This document shows positions 23,202-35,794 of a stretch of DNA of 64,000 nucleotides, one piece after another; within the stretch, counting starts at the first letter, position 1; each line of letters begins with the position of its first letter. The notes under the pieces were generated by a model. It had not been told where the DNA came from. It searched no databases and saw nothing but the letters and a program-made list of their open reading frames with translations. Origin of the DNA: Diphasiastrum complanatum (lineage: Eukaryota > Streptophyta > Lycopodiopsida > Lycopodiales > Lycopodiaceae); NCBI GenBank assembly GCA_029204225.1, contig CM055097.1:30567599-30631598 (forward strand), given 5' to 3'. Made by a program: the position numbers and the translations under genes.

Positions 23202-26200
23202 TTATGACGACGATGGGATCGAATCATGAGCTTCCTCAAGTTGATTAATTTCCTGAACACTGTTAGATCCATACAAGGTCTCATAGACAGGCCTGATACG
23301 AAGGCTTAGAATTATGTTGAAAATGACCCCCACTGCACAAACTGCAGCCATTAGAATGAAGGTCAATCTGAAACAATGTGCTCCTATACAATGCAGACCA
23401 TATGGATCAGCAGGACCAAACCTCGGAGTCCATGATGTATCCTTTAGTCCACTTACCTTCATTGTCCATCCGTTATCCTTTTTAGCTTCTCGATCATAAA
23501 GGTAGCCAGCAAGAAAGCCAGAAAACAAAAGTGAGGCTATGGGATCACTGATTGTAAGAACATTGTAGATCTTCCCGAAATGTTTCAATCCAAAAAGTTC
23601 GGATGCTGTTGGAACCATGACCGAAAAATGCACTCCATAGCAAAGTCCAAGGATAGTGCATCCAATATAAAGGGATCCAGGCAATGCAAATGCAAATAGA
23701 AAGTAAGCAACGATCATCAACAGCTGTGCTGCACCAATCCACACTGTTCTAGGAACACCTGACCTACACTCCAACAAGTTATATATATGTCAAAAGAGAA
23801 TATTACACTGATCACTAGAAAATATGAACCGTAATTTGTAAAGATTCAAGATCGTGCATGCATGCATGAAAAGTACTCGGTAATACAGACGAGCATGACA
23901 TATCTCCACAATGGACAGGTGAACATCATGCTTAGCACGTGAAAGAGATGAAGATGTTTGTCCAATAAATTAGCAGTACACAGCGTATTACTCAAGGTTA
24001 TCAGCATTCAGACAAGTTGCCAGAGATAATCGAACTTTGTATCAAGCTACAGTCATTCACAAAACAGAAAGACATGAAGGTATATAGAGTCAGGACTTCA
24101 GTCGTATCAGTAAACTAAAACTTCCAGCTGAGAACATAAGTCCCACCACAAGCTTGCAATGAGTAAGGTAATGGCTGATTAGTCTCAGACACATATCCTG
24201 ACTCCGAATGACCCTAAATCATGAGCTAAAATGACAACGAGGACCAATCGCTGACCCCCATGTCCAAGGGGTTGCTATTACAGTAGTGATGAGGAGAAAT
24301 TTCAAAGAGGAAAGAACAATTTTTAAAAGAATATAATCACAGACCTTGGCACTGGTATTAAAACATTAACATGAATGAAAGGAGCATTCAATAATCATTT
24401 TCCACAGTACTTCATAAATCTTATATGGCAGATGGTTGCTCAACAGTGAACTCTGAATTTACAATTGGTGAAAGCCACATTTCCCTCAACATGACAAATA
24501 CCAAAAGAGACTTACAAATTTCCCAACAAGAATCTGTATAAACAAACGTGTTCCACAAGATGCTTAATTGTAGACATGGACATGGCTCGAGAGTCGAGAA
24601 GAGCATAATTTATCGCAAAAATACCTATATGGGTTGCTATATATGCAATGGGGCAGACATTTACGGAGATGAAACCAATCAGCAATTTGATTAACATAAA
24701 AGAAAAAGCCTTAGTGTGGAAAAGACAGCTTGCTAGCCTTGATATGGCAACAAACTAGGGATACACATCAGTTTAAAAAAAAACATAAAGCATAAGGGCA
24801 CCCAACTTAAGTCATGTTGAGCAGTACATCCTTAGCATCTACTAGAGAGAGTGCTTCGATGAGACATCAGAGCTGTAATGAAAACCTTGAAATATAATAT
24901 TTGATAAAAACTCTGGACTTTTTCATCTCTGGGGTGAAGTGTGAGAAAATGTCCATGACATTAAGGTTGACTCAATCCTTGGACAAGATACCAAGAAAAT
25001 CCATCATCTTCAGTTCTAACTTGGAAACGAATTTCAGATATTTGAAAAAGCTAACACTAAATTGTTGCGATTTTAGAGGAGCAATGTACTGCTGCACCAG
25101 AAACAAAGCAGGTGCTTAAAAAGCTTAGATCCACAGCTGAAAAGCTTCACATTTAGGCCTTTTAAACTCTACCTCGAACCTTCAAGCTTACTGAAGTTGG
25201 TACATTGTTTATGAGGAATAGATAAATGCTAATGATGCTTTTAGTGGGGATGAGACAAGAATTTGATGAAATCCAGTGGAATACTAATGATTACAACTAA
25301 ATTCATCCACAGTATTTGGCCAACATCTCTTTCCCCTCAAAAAGACATCGTCCTCAATGTTATTATAGTGAAAATGTCGAAGCTGCAGAAGAAAATTTTG
25401 GAGGCAACAGAATAAACATACTGACACAATAATACCAGCTCAATGTATATACTAAAGACGCAGCCGCAAATATGGATATACTGAGGACGTAACCAGAATC
25501 TTGATTAAGCTGAAAGTACATTTCTGAGCTCTTTCAGGAAGTTCAATATTTTTGAGATCTTTGCTGCCTATTTTGCATCCTTTCCCTGTTGTTGCTATCC
25601 TGAGAATCATTGCCTATCTATCCATCATTGTCCTATTAGTCCATAGTTGGCCTATTGCCACCTTTTTTCTTGTCATTGCTGCCTGCCATCATTTTTTCTT
25701 CCCATCACTGCCGCCTACCAACATTTTTCCTGCCCTATTGGTCATTATTTTGTCACTTTATTCCACATCAATCAGCAAGATCTTTTTTGCACACTTCAAC
25801 AATCAGGTACAATTCTCGAATACGGTGAGCATTTGTTGACTTTTCTTGCATTTTTCCTGAATTAGCAGTGATACGTTATTTCTAGATATGTTGTTGTATA
25901 AGAGGTGCATTCTGTTATGATGTGGCACCTTTCAATCCCACTTCTTTATCTCAAGCTATTTCTCTTGCAAGTAAACTCGAGCATAAGTATTCCAATCGAC
26001 TTTCTATCCCCACCTCTAGATCTCGTTCTTCTCCATCCACTGTTGGTCCATGAGCCTTTTCACAAGTTACAACTTCAAACATTTCTAGTTTTACCCTTTG
26101 TTCTGTGACTAATCCACGTCCTATTGTTCTTCGTTGTTGGTTCAGCAACGAGATGCACGAGATTTATACTAAGAACCTTTATCGTGTGTATATGTGTCTA

Positions 26201-29170
26201 ATCATCAAGCCCAGGATTGCAAGCAACGTTATACACCTACAGCAGTTGGTCATTATCATGAGTATGAGGCACCCTTTCTTCCTGACTTCCCTGATCGAGC
26301 CGAATGTATTGCTCAGCTTGCATGTGCCAATTGTACCTGTAAGGTTTGCATTTGCTTGCACTTGCATGTTACGGGTAAAGTGTGTTCTGCTTTACTTGAT
26401 GCTGGTGACACACATTCTTTCTTAAGAACTCATCTCGTTTCTCACATTCACACTCTCCTTGTTACAGCTAGTTATGTGTTGAAGTTGCTAATTTTCATCA
26501 TCCCAGAGGACTCTTATGTTTTCTGCTCTTCCCTACCATATTGGTGATTTCATAGGCCAAGCTGACTTTCACATTTTTCCCATTGAGCATTAAAATTAGG
26601 ATCCTTTGTGCCAATTGGTTTGCATCCCTTGGCAATGTTACTTATAATCTTTCTACTCAATGTATGTCTACTGTTCACAATGGTAGACATACATTTTTAT
26701 GGTATTGATTATGTGACTGGTTTTTCCCATATCATTTTTCAGCAATATTTCCATAATGTCGCCACTGTTTCTCAGCCTTTACCGATGGCCTATTTCCACC
26801 TTATTACACAAAAATTGGCAAGCATTTGCCAAGCCACCTCTCTTTACCTCCCCTTCATGATTTCAGAGATGATCTAAACAATTTAGAAGTTGTTGCTCCT
26901 AGACAGAAAAGAGCTCTGATATTATGTAAAGATGAAAAAATCATGTCAAAACATATATGGACAGAATACTGTGAATGAAAAGAACCATCTGAATGCCAAA
27001 GAAGGGCATAATAATGATCTCCATGACAATACAAAATGTAATCTAGAGTGATATTAAACTGAATATCAACCTACTCTTTGAGCTAAGTACTATTCTCCAG
27101 GAAATCAGCCACCAGTGTACAGTTGAAATGATCCAAATCATACGTAGTCTCTCAGTAGCAGTAGGATTTAATTTTCTTATAACATAAAAGAGAATTCATC
27201 ACAAGCTGAATTGTGAGGGGAATCAGAAATGTAAGGCACAAATGTCATGATAGCTTTGGACATATTGAACGGCATAGTTATTGGATGAAGGGAAATCAGG
27301 CATGCCGCTTTAACTGATGAATTAGAATGCACTAGCAAGGCAAAAGAGGTGGCAAGAAGATGATGAAAGAAAATATCACCTGATGTATTGCTCAGAAATT
27401 GCCCCTCCTGCAAGTCGACCAAGGAAGTTCCATATCCCAAAGACAGCAACAAATACTGAAACATCACTATATCCTTGAGCCTCACCGATTTGACCCAGGT
27501 TGTTGATGGCAGTGACACCAGATCCAATCCCAAAGAAAAAAGTAAAGAAGAGCAGCCAAAAATCTGCCTTGACCAGAGCCTGTCTTAAATTAAAGTCCTC
27601 TCCTCTTCTCGGCTTCCTTCTTCTAGGAACAGCTCCTTCACCAACAGCCAAGAGAATCTCCGTATCGTTGTCTAATTCTAACTCTGAGGATGAAGTCATT
27701 CTGCTTGTTTTGATTCCATTGTTTATATTTGCTTCACCAGTCACCACGTGACTAGAAATTCTCTCCTTTCTTTCTTTCAGAAGTGGTTTGTGGAGTTGCT
27801 CAACCTCTGGTGAAACAGACTCATGAACAAGCCCATTTCTGTCTCTGTAAAGATCCTCCAAATAAAGCTTCACTGGTACGACAAGTGGGGCAATAAGGAA
27901 TATGAGCATTCCTCCTGTAATAACTTTTGTAATGTTTGACTTATCAAGTGAAAAGAATTGTTCAGTAAGTGTGGCTATCAGTAGATACAGCGCCAAGCCT
28001 ATGCACAGCACGTGGAGCACAAAAAAGTTCTTCTGTTCTTCAGAATTGCCCTTCGAAGCTCCTGAATTAGGATGGATGAAACTCATTGCAATCAAACAAA
28101 CAATTGCTGGTCCTACTGCAAGTAGAGCAAGCAAGGATACTGGATCTCTGCCAAGGTATGAAGTGTACAATTGAGTGAATATGGCACCACTCAGACCCAC
28201 AAATCCTTTTGATATACCAACGACAGTGCCTCGGCTGTTAGGAAAGTTTCGCATCATAGTAACAAGGATAGCTGTATTAAACCAAGTTGTACTATTGGCA
28301 GCAACACAGAGGATCAGACACATCTGAAGAAACACAAAAAGTTGGGCCCTTGTCACTCAGTTTTGTGAACCATTCATTGTTAATTAATTGCCAACATCGC
28401 TTGAAAAGAATAAAGATCAGCCATCTAATCAGAAGCAGTTCTCTACAAGAGGATGTTCACAACAAAATATCCTTCGCTAACCTGGTTACAAATGCCACAA
28501 AAAAACATTGACTTCAATATGCATGGTTCCCTTAGCCGAGTTGGATAAGAGAGTTCATAAGGCAAAGGAGGCCCATGGGCTCCAAAACATGGTAGCTTTG
28601 TGCTGCATATTGTGGTTGTAACTTGATGTAAAGTGTAAATAGTGTACATAACTATGCTAGTGCAATTAAGTTGACCACTGCAATTTAGAAAAACTACGCA
28701 TGCATGAGATAGTTTAGTCTCATGAGAAATGAGCCGATTCACCATTTGATTATTCTCAACGATCTTAAAAATTCAAGACAAAACGAAAATTCGTCTTCTC
28801 TATCAGGCTTCTGCAGCTTAAAACTCTATATTCGATGGAATTGACGTACCTGCCAATACGGCAATGGATCTATCTTCTCGCTTGCAACCAGCCACAGTGC
28901 TCCATATCCGACAAGGCCCTCCATTGCTCCCACCAGTAATATAGACCACGCAGGCAACTTGTTGCAGAAGTAGCCGGCCAATGTGCCGACACTATCACCA
29001 ACATCTTTGGCTACTCCCAGGTTATTAAGCTCAAGTTGCGAGTAGCCTAGGATGTGCTTTAGCATAGGAGAATAGTTTGCGAAATTGTAAGAACTTCCTG
29101 CAAAAGCTTGCACCCAGATGGACGCCACGAGCCCCATCCATTTGCTCGTAGGGTTTGAATCTGTTCCCAT
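23202..29170 (-). CDS. Nodulin-like/NFD4-type major facilitator protein (three exons)
   Basis: Exons on the minus strand are 29170-28850, 28323-27380 and 23763-23202, giving 608 aa. Intron 1 (526 bp) is phase 0 and intron 2 (3,616 bp) is phase 2; both have GT-AG ends. Exon 1 begins MGTDSNPTSKWMGLVASIW and contains the Nodulin-like signature (FAGSSYNFANYSPMLK, GVAKDVGDSVG). Exon 2 opens MCLILCVAANSTTWFNTA and MRNFPNSRGTVVGISKG, diagnostic of this family, then a hydrophilic central loop with acidic and Arg-rich parts (about residues 275-345) before the second MFS half (ADFWLLFFTFFFGIGSG, FGIWNFLGRLAGG). Exon 3 has PTASELFGLKHFGKIYNVL and ends with IRPVYETLYG. About 12 membrane spans are expected. 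Relatives are membrane transporters; Arabidopsis NFD4 is linked to nuclear fusion, but substrates are mostly unknown. The reading frame is intact and probably functional. Confidence 0.93.
25900..26700 (+). pseudogene. Chromovirus gag-protease relic in MFS intron 2
   Basis: Antisense to the host gene. The broken translation gives CYDVAPFNPTSLSQAISLAS and LEHKYSNRL, matching gag at 14300-14380, then LLDAGDTHSFLRTHLVSHI, matching the protease LVDTGNTHSFISSYITSRI, then CANWFASLGNVTYNLSTQ, matching GADWFASLGAVTLDLTQQ. It belongs to the same or a sister family as 13599-17481. Many stops and the DAG for DTG change in the active site show it is dead. Confidence 0.75.
28515..28600 (+). repeat. tRNA-like A-box segment in MFS intron 1
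   Basis: CTTAGCCGAGTTGGATAAGAG at about 28531 resembles the D-arm and A box of tRNA-Ser/Leu-like genes. Nearly the same text occurs at 41901 (CTTAGCTGAGTTGGATAAT). No intact tRNA can be folded by eye and no good B box follows, so a decayed SINE or pseudo-tRNA is likelier. Confidence 0.3.
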
Positions 29171-30110
29171 TATGATATTTTGGCAATTGCTGCTAGAAAC
29201 TGATAAAAAGCAGCAAATAAAAGCACCTCGAACAGCTCGACAGCACTAACCTGTGATCAGCTGATTTGCTGGGAGGACGGCAGCCGGATTCCCTCTGCTA
29301 TTGTTACCCTTTGTGAAGATAATTTGGAGCGGTAATTCTCATTCAAGAAAAGCATTTGCCTCCGTTACTCTAATATAACATTCAAGTTTAAAGAAAGCCT
29401 TGCTGCTTCTGAAAGAGATATAGTCTCATTCCAGAAGACCTTTTCTGGCAACTACTTGTCTGAAGCCTTTGACAAAGTGGAGCAGCAGCAGAAGAAATGT
29501 TCTCCAAGAAGATCTTTCCCACAGCATTTGGAGTCTTCACCAAAACCTTAAGCTATTACAAGTATAAGCTTCATAGAGTTAGTTCATACAATAAGTATAA
29601 CTGGATAGCATTTCCACCTTCCTTTGAGACACGTATGATAGATACGGATAGACACATCGATGGATATATGCTGTACTGGTGGTGGGAGCAGCAAGAGATG
29701 GCAACATTCACTGTATATGATGATAGTGAAGCCACTATCTGCTTAAACAACTTATTATATTCACAGAAACATCATGGAAAAAATTGAAATCGCCAGATAC
29801 ATCTGAAAAAGAATACGCTAAGCATTTCTTTGCTTCACCCACTGCATGCAATCTCAGGCTCAGATTCAAATTCAGCTCTCTTCTGTAGTAATAGCAATAA
29901 CACCAGCTCTTCGATGCCGTTGCTGCACTGACCTCTTTTTCGCTTCAGCACTGCTCTTTTCTCTCTCTCTCGATCGATCGATCGATCGCTCGCTCTCGGT
30001 TTCCCTCGTATTTTGGAGGCACGTCCTAGATTTCATTCGTCGAAGCCGTTACACAAATATCGAGCATATATGTTACACATAATATTATATATATATATGT
30101 ATGTATTATA
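29171..30110. other. Upstream region of the MFS gene
   Basis: This holds the likely 5' untranslated region and promoter of the minus-strand transporter. A 96-codon plus-strand frame (29497-29787) has a faint resemblance to a copia RNase H tail (VYDDSEATICLNN), too weak to call. A GATC-rich simple repeat lies at 29961-29997. Confidence 0.4.
29961..29997 (+). repeat. (CT)n(CGAT)n simple repeat
   Basis: CTCTCTCTCT followed by four CGAT units and CGCTCGCTCTC, about 800 bp upstream of the MFS start codon. Confidence 0.9.
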
Positions 30111-30199
30111 TAGGGTGGTGAGAGGGGGGAGCGTTCCTCACCGTTGTGACATGCTTTTTGGTTTCCAAGGGAAGGCTCGAGCCTGAGACTAAAGAAACT

Positions 30200-30360
30200 T
30201 TGGATGTCAAGCACCCTGTCTAACATGGCAGAGGTGGGGAAAAGATGATCCAATGGTAAAAAAAGTGGGATGTCATCGTCTCACCAAGATGCATCCCACC
30301 TTCATCACCATTGGATGTATTGGAGCCCACCTCTCTCATGTGAGACAGTGAACAAGTTCT
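30200..30360. mobile_element. Foldback (inverted-repeat) element
   Basis: The left arm, about 30212-30271, pairs with the right arm, about 30291-30350. Both contain, in the same order after reverse complementing, CTGTCTMACATG, AGAGGTGGG, ATCCAATGGT and GTGGGATG. Arms of about 60 bp are separated by about 20 bp. This is MITE-like or a relic of a foldback element; no target duplication was identified. Confidence 0.55.
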
Positions 30361-30429
30361 CGTTTGAGAGTACCTTGCCTAGGAAAGTGCACAACTTAAC
30401 CAATTATGCATTTATATGAGGCACTTTGG

Positions 30430-30535
30430 CTCTTTGGCATCCGAGTGGTTGGAGGTACGTGTGCTCCTTAGGACCACTCCCTTTTCACATTACAAGTGTA
30501 TGTCTTGTACTTGCAGGTTCTATCTCCCTCTAGGT
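30430..30535 (+). repeat. Possible tRNA-derived SINE fragment
   Basis: GGCATCCGAGTGGTTGGAGG at about 30437 resembles the D-arm of a tRNA-Ser-like gene, and GGTTCTATCTCC at about 30516 is a poor B-box match. The spacing of about 75 bp is long. Low confidence. Confidence 0.2.
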
Positions 30536-30925
30536 TTGGGAACTGCAAAGTATATGAATGAAATCCGCATCTTTCTTCTAAAATCGATTTTGTAGAAAAG
30601 TTAGGTAGCTGAGTCCTGACTTTTTAAAAACCGACAACTTTTTTCAGAAGCATGAATTCTTATGTTTGTCATTTTCATATGCAATAAACTTGTGTGTAGT
30701 AAAGTAGCTAGATTCATATAAAGCTTTGGTCGTATAGGTTTATTGAGTTAATAGAATAATATACTATTGTATGTTTTTTGTATTTTGTCGGCAACCAATT
30801 CGATATCTAGAAGGCAAGAATTTACACCTATAGCTTCTAAAAATTGCAAAAAATTGGAGGGAAACCCTGAAGAGGTTTTTCGAACACCAGTGATCTCTCT
30901 CCCTCTTTTTCAATGTCATCTCTCT

Positions 30926-30928
<3 letters not shown>

Positions 30929-30992
<64 letters not shown>
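30929..30992 (+). repeat. Compound (CT)n(CA)n microsatellite
   Basis: A pure CT tract passes directly into about 22 CA units. Open frames across it with Ser-Leu or Thr-His repeats are artefacts. Confidence 0.95.
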
Positions 30993-30994
<2 letters not shown>

Positions 30995-33607
30995 TCATGT
31001 GGAAGAAGGAGATCCGTCTATCTCTCTCTTCCATCTCCAAGTTTCATAACAATATGGTATTATCAGAAAGATTTGAACTTGGGGTGGGTAAGCCCAACTC
31101 AGTCACAATACACCAACTCGTCACATGTTGAAAGAATTTTTGTAATATACTAAATAGTTTTTCCCTCCTTAGATTTAAAACACTTTACAAAATTTAAAAC
31201 TCAAAATCTTAATTGTTTTCCCTCCCTCATGACCGTCCGAGAAACTACTCTACATAACACTATAAAAGCTTCCAATTTCGAGGATCCTCCCTCACATCAT
31301 CGTGAAGAGTTTGCTTGTTTCTCACATACAGCAAGAGCGCCCTACCAGTTCCGGATTCGACAACATACTATCTCATGGTAAACGACTCTCCGTTACTTTG
31401 GCATTCAGGCGCATTTTCTATGCTTTCGGGTTTCGATCATACTTCTTTGATTAACCGTTGGCTATGGCTAAATCATGCTCATAACATAGTGCTCTGTATG
31501 AGTCTTTTTGATATGGTGGGAATGAATGTCCAGTGATGGACAAATCCAATGCATTGTTGTGTAGAATTAACAGGTGCAATGGACAGTAGGTTCACCTACA
31601 CTTTATTCTCTGAAGGTTTATATGGTTCTTAGGCTTGTTGTCCAACGATGGACAAAAAGCAAAAAATATTCTTTAAATAATGATTGTTTCTCACATTCAT
31701 ACCTTCTAATATCCAGCAATGGATAAAAGGACTTTTGATGGCTCACCTCTAAGAACTGGCTTTACTCTCTGTTCTTACATAAACTGATTTTCTCGAATGA
31801 CATTTTTTACGTTTCCAAGTCTCACCCTACGATACTAAACTGTTATCGGTGCATGTGATAATGTAGCATCATCTTTTACAATGGCCTGTTATCTTCTACA
31901 TTCTGGTTCATACTCGAACCGAGCATTATCATACTCAAAGCAAAAGTTATGTTACCTACTGAAACTTCATAACATAGACGATTTAACACTCTCTGTATAC
32001 TTTATCTGAACGTTTTCTACTCTTAAACATGTTAATGGACTAAACAGACTATTTTCTTGTTGTTGTGATATAAAGAGAAAACCTTTACGGAAAAACACCA
32101 ATGGGAGCCTCTCAAGAAGCCTTGTCTACAAACATTCAGATATGACTTCTCGTTATCGATTCGTATGCGAATTCTACGATGCATGAACAAGAATGAGATA
32201 AGTAGTTCCTTATACTCTAACATCTACCCTTTTTTTAATTAAAAAAAATCTCTCCTTTTTTCAAAATAAATGACTTAAAAAAAAGATACTACTTTCCAAA
32301 AAGCAAAATTGACTAAATGATTCTTAAAACCCTTGTTAAAAACCTAACAGTAGGGACTCCAATAAAACGGTCTTAGACAACATGGAAATGTGTAAGATAC
32401 ATAGTTTTTACAAAAGGGTTAGAATGGCACGGATCTGTCCTAATACCTAGAAAAAACATTGGAAATCTCTTGCTAATAATTGATCATGTCTATCCGAAGC
32501 AATGTCCATATACCATGGTTGTTATATGATCTATGTATAACAATCATGGAAATACTTAATCCTACCCTAATAAGTGTTACTTTAGACCTTTGGTGAGATA
32601 CAACTGTAAAGCATGGATATGCTCAAGAGTGTGGACAACAGTGCGTGACATACCTTGCTTTGTAAAGGTCACTTGGTTTAGCATGGCATGGATTTGCCCT
32701 AATACCAGCATGCGTATCCACACCAAGTCTTTTGGCTAAGCAAAATGTAAACAGTTTAAACTATTCATACTCTTTTTATAACTAGAAATGAACTAATGTG
32801 GACCAATTGCCTGTAAGTTGATCAACATGGCACTTGTCCTGATACGGTGATATAACGGCTTGGCCTATCACCAAAATACTGTTTGTTTGGGAAGACTAGA
32901 CTATGTTTTAAAATTTTATGCAAAGCTGTTAAGTAGTATAACTTATTTTGGACATGAATAAAAACTAACGCTCATCAATGAAACCTGTCTTCCTCACCAA
33001 ACTAACTTATGCGGTTTTCTTTTGTGGGATGGTGGCAGGTATCAGCGGACATCTTGAAAGTGGTTATGCTCTATGGTGCTTTTTAGTACTATATTTTACT
33101 TTTCAGCTATATTTTACCTTGTTGGATTATGAATAAAGGCTTCAAAAAGTTTCACTCTTGCTTTGTCAAGAGGAACTAAGTGCAGTCTTGTATCTCTCTC
33201 TCTGCATTCTAGTGGTGTAAATCCGACTATTCCTTGGTTGGGATAGTACTGAAACCTTTACCTTGTATCCGATTCATAAGCTAACAAAGGTCTATTTCTA
33301 TGGTTTAGTCCACAAGATGGTTTCAGGATGCTATCTCTTTGGGTTAAGGGGAGCCCCTTCCTCTGCCTAACCATTTTGTTCAGACACTTGTCATAGCTTT
33401 AGGGGTCTTCTAACTTTTTATGTCAAGCATCTTTGTGTAGAATTGTGATAGGGCCAAAAATTGAAATAGATGGCAAATTGGTCAAATCCACATGTAGTGC
33501 CACTATTGAGCCAAAAGTAATTTGTGATGCAATCTCGAGCTAGGTAGGCTTGTAAATAGGATTGTGACACTTGTGTTAGTGTGATTTGATGAGTAATCAA
33601 GTCTAAG
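30993..33607. other. No gene recognised; old repeat DNA
   Basis: No coding homology. At 31527, 31637 and 31712 a TCCANNGATGGA-type motif recurs. From about 32400 to 32880 the minus strand resembles the region at 46862-47060 and may be a retrotransposon leader. Confidence 0.4.
32400..32880 (-). mobile_element. Retrotransposon leader relic
   Basis: Minus-strand text ACCGTATCAGGACAAGTGCC at about 32860-32830 matches ACCGTATCAGAGCATAAGCC at 46863. A GCAAATCCATGCCAT-type block recurs downstream in both (about 32695 here). GTATCAGAGC is the core of a plant retrotransposon primer site, so this may be the 5' leader of a decayed element. Confidence 0.35.
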
Positions 33608-34085
33608 TGTTGGCTTTGGTCAAGGGGTCCAATAGAAATTGAGAAATCTTCATGAAGGGTCCACTAGAATTGCAAGATGCATGTATCACTCATCCAATAG
33701 CATTAGAGAGGCTAGGATTAGGGGTCCAATAGGATGCAAGGAAGGATCTCCACGAGTTTCATATGTACTCCTCTTTCCAATCATAATCTATGTTGTGTTT
33801 TTGAGTCAAACTTGAGTATTGTGAGATTTGCTTGTTTTACATTCTCTCTCTGCTCGAATCCAAATTATCTCTAATCTCTCTCTACCCGAGGAGAGGAGGT
33901 TAGTTCTACTTAGTTTTTTCAAGGATCACTTTCTTACATGTGTATGCACTTTGGTTATAAACCTATGCATCTATCTTTGCCTCTATGCCTTAGTTTTTGG
34001 ATCTAGATCTTGGATTTCAATCTAGTATTGATCAATAAGTGCATAAGCACACATTAGGACATTCCCACAAGTGTGAAATTTCACA
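33608..34085 (+). mobile_element. Copia 5' LTR
   Basis: 478 bp from TGTTGGCTTT to AATTTCACA, immediately followed by a primer binding site. Internal text (CTCTCTACCCGAGGAGAGGA, ATCTTGGATTTCAATC) is shared with LTR copies at 7743-8214 (inverted) and 21296-21615. Confidence 0.7.
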
Positions 34086-34098
34086 TGGTATTAGAGCC
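34086..34098 (+). promoter_or_regulatory. Primer binding site, initiator Met-tRNA
   Basis: TGGTATTAGAGCC differs by one base from the canonical plant copia primer site and directly abuts the LTR end. Confidence 0.85.
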
Positions 34099-34770
34099 TA
34101 CCTAAGTGTTTGATGTTGGTTTCATCCAAAGTTCCAAAAGTTTCTTCAAAATCTAGATCTAGAGAGATTAGTTTGCATCTCCCATGCTATCTCAAGCAAA
34201 ATTGGATCAAAAGGGTTCATAATCATAAGGATTGAATCATTTCTGATATTTTATGGATTTTCCTGCTCATACACGTGTGAAGGACAACCCAATTCAATTT
34301 GGTGGTTCTCTTCCATGTGTGATCCAATATTGGTGCATGATAGCTAGTTTCAAAGCTATTTGAGTCTAGTTTGTGTAGCAATTAACTTCATGTGATTGGA
34401 TCTCCCAATCAAAAGTTATAGTCAATTGAGTAGGGCGCCCAACCTGGTTGGACACTTTTACTTTTGACTCTATCATGCTTGTTTGATCAAAAATCTCAAT
34501 TCTTGGCTTGCCAATCACATTTTCTTGAGATCTAGTTATCAATTTGAGGTCATAGCCACATTCTTTCATACAATTGGCTTGCATTTGAGTGATTTGTGGT
34601 TTCTTGGAGTGTTTCACATGTGCCAATGATTTCTTGATCCAAACTTAGCCCATACTTCATCAATTGATGTGAGAGTGATCTAGATCAAGAGAGATTGGAA
34701 AAGCTAGTGAGGTTCATATCTCACATTGTGGCAAGATCTTGCATAGGAGTTGATAGCACACCCTTATTGA

Positions 34771-34861
<91 letters not shown>
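34771..34861 (+). repeat. (GA)n tract in copia leader
   Basis: About 45 GA units lie between the primer site and gag. In this copy the tract is open in frame with gag and would encode an Arg-Glu repeat, but the real gag start is likely the ATG at 34908. Confidence 0.95.
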
Positions 34862-34866
<5 letters not shown>

Positions 34867-34907
34867 AACACTTTCTTGTCCAATTCACAAGGAGTCTTCA
34901 CTATTAC

Positions 34908-35790
34908 ATGGAATCTATGGATTCCTATCTATTGGAATCTAGTGAGAGACTATCTACTTCCAATTATGCTATTTGGAAGTTGTGGATGGAGTCAATTCTA
35001 ACACTCCAAGATGTGATGGACATTGTACTTGGTATTGAGGAGGAGCCTCAAGTTCTTCAAGAAGTACAAAAGTATAAGAAGACAGCTAGAATGGCTCTTC
35101 ATTATATCAAAATGAATGCCTCCAATGAGATTTTGAGGAAGATTGATGCTTGCACATCGGCCAAGGATGCTTGGGACACTCTCAAAGCAACCTATGAGGC
35201 CAAGAATATCTCAAGACTCCTCACTCTTAGAAACCAAATCTTCCAAAGTTCTCAAAAGAGTGATGAGAGTGCCACTAATTATGTGTTGAGAGTGAAAGAT
35301 ACTCATAGAGAGCTTGCTTGCATTGGAGGATCTATAGATCAAAGTGAGCTAGTCCAAGTCATACTTAATGGCTTGAGAGATGAGTATGAGAATTTTGTCC
35401 AATCCTATGCCATCAAGGAGGATCTACCTACTTTGGAGGCTTTGCAAGGAGTTCTAATGGCTGAAGAATCAGGGCATGAGAACAAGCTATTAAGGATGGA
35501 GAAGTTATCACTCAATCATAATGGTGATGGAAAAGTTTTTTTTGCCAAGCACAAAGGGAGGAGCAAAAAGCAACACCAACACTTCTCCAAGGACAAAGAA
35601 AATGATAAAGACCAAGATGGAGAGGAGGATGACATCTCGCATGCTTCTACCTCAAAAAGAAGAAGAAGAAGAAGAATATCAAATGCTTCTTTTGTGACAA
35701 GAAGGGGCATTATGCTACAAATTGCTTCAAAAAGAAGAATCAATTTAAGCAAGTCAGCCTTTCAAATGAGAAAAAAAACTCTATTGCAAG
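34908..35790 (+). pseudogene. Copia gag (nearly complete)
   Basis: From ATG 34908 (MESMDSYLLESSERL) the gag core reads NYAIWKLWMESILTLQDVMD, AWDTLKATYEAKN and LVQVILNGLRDEYENFVQS. It is the typical UBN2-type copia gag and the closest relative of the fragment at 11205. A frameshift in the AGA-repeat run near 35656-35675 puts the zinc knuckle (CFFCDKKGHYATNC, 35684-35725) in another frame. Homology ends near 35790, where a copia gag on the other strand begins. Protease and pol are missing. Confidence 0.88.
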
Positions 35791-35794
35791 TGAT

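Noticed and set aside
29497-29787. 96-codon plus-strand frame, faint copia RNase H resemblance
   Set aside because: Only VYDDSEATICLNN is suggestive; no other RNase H block is present, and it lies in the presumed promoter of the MFS gene.
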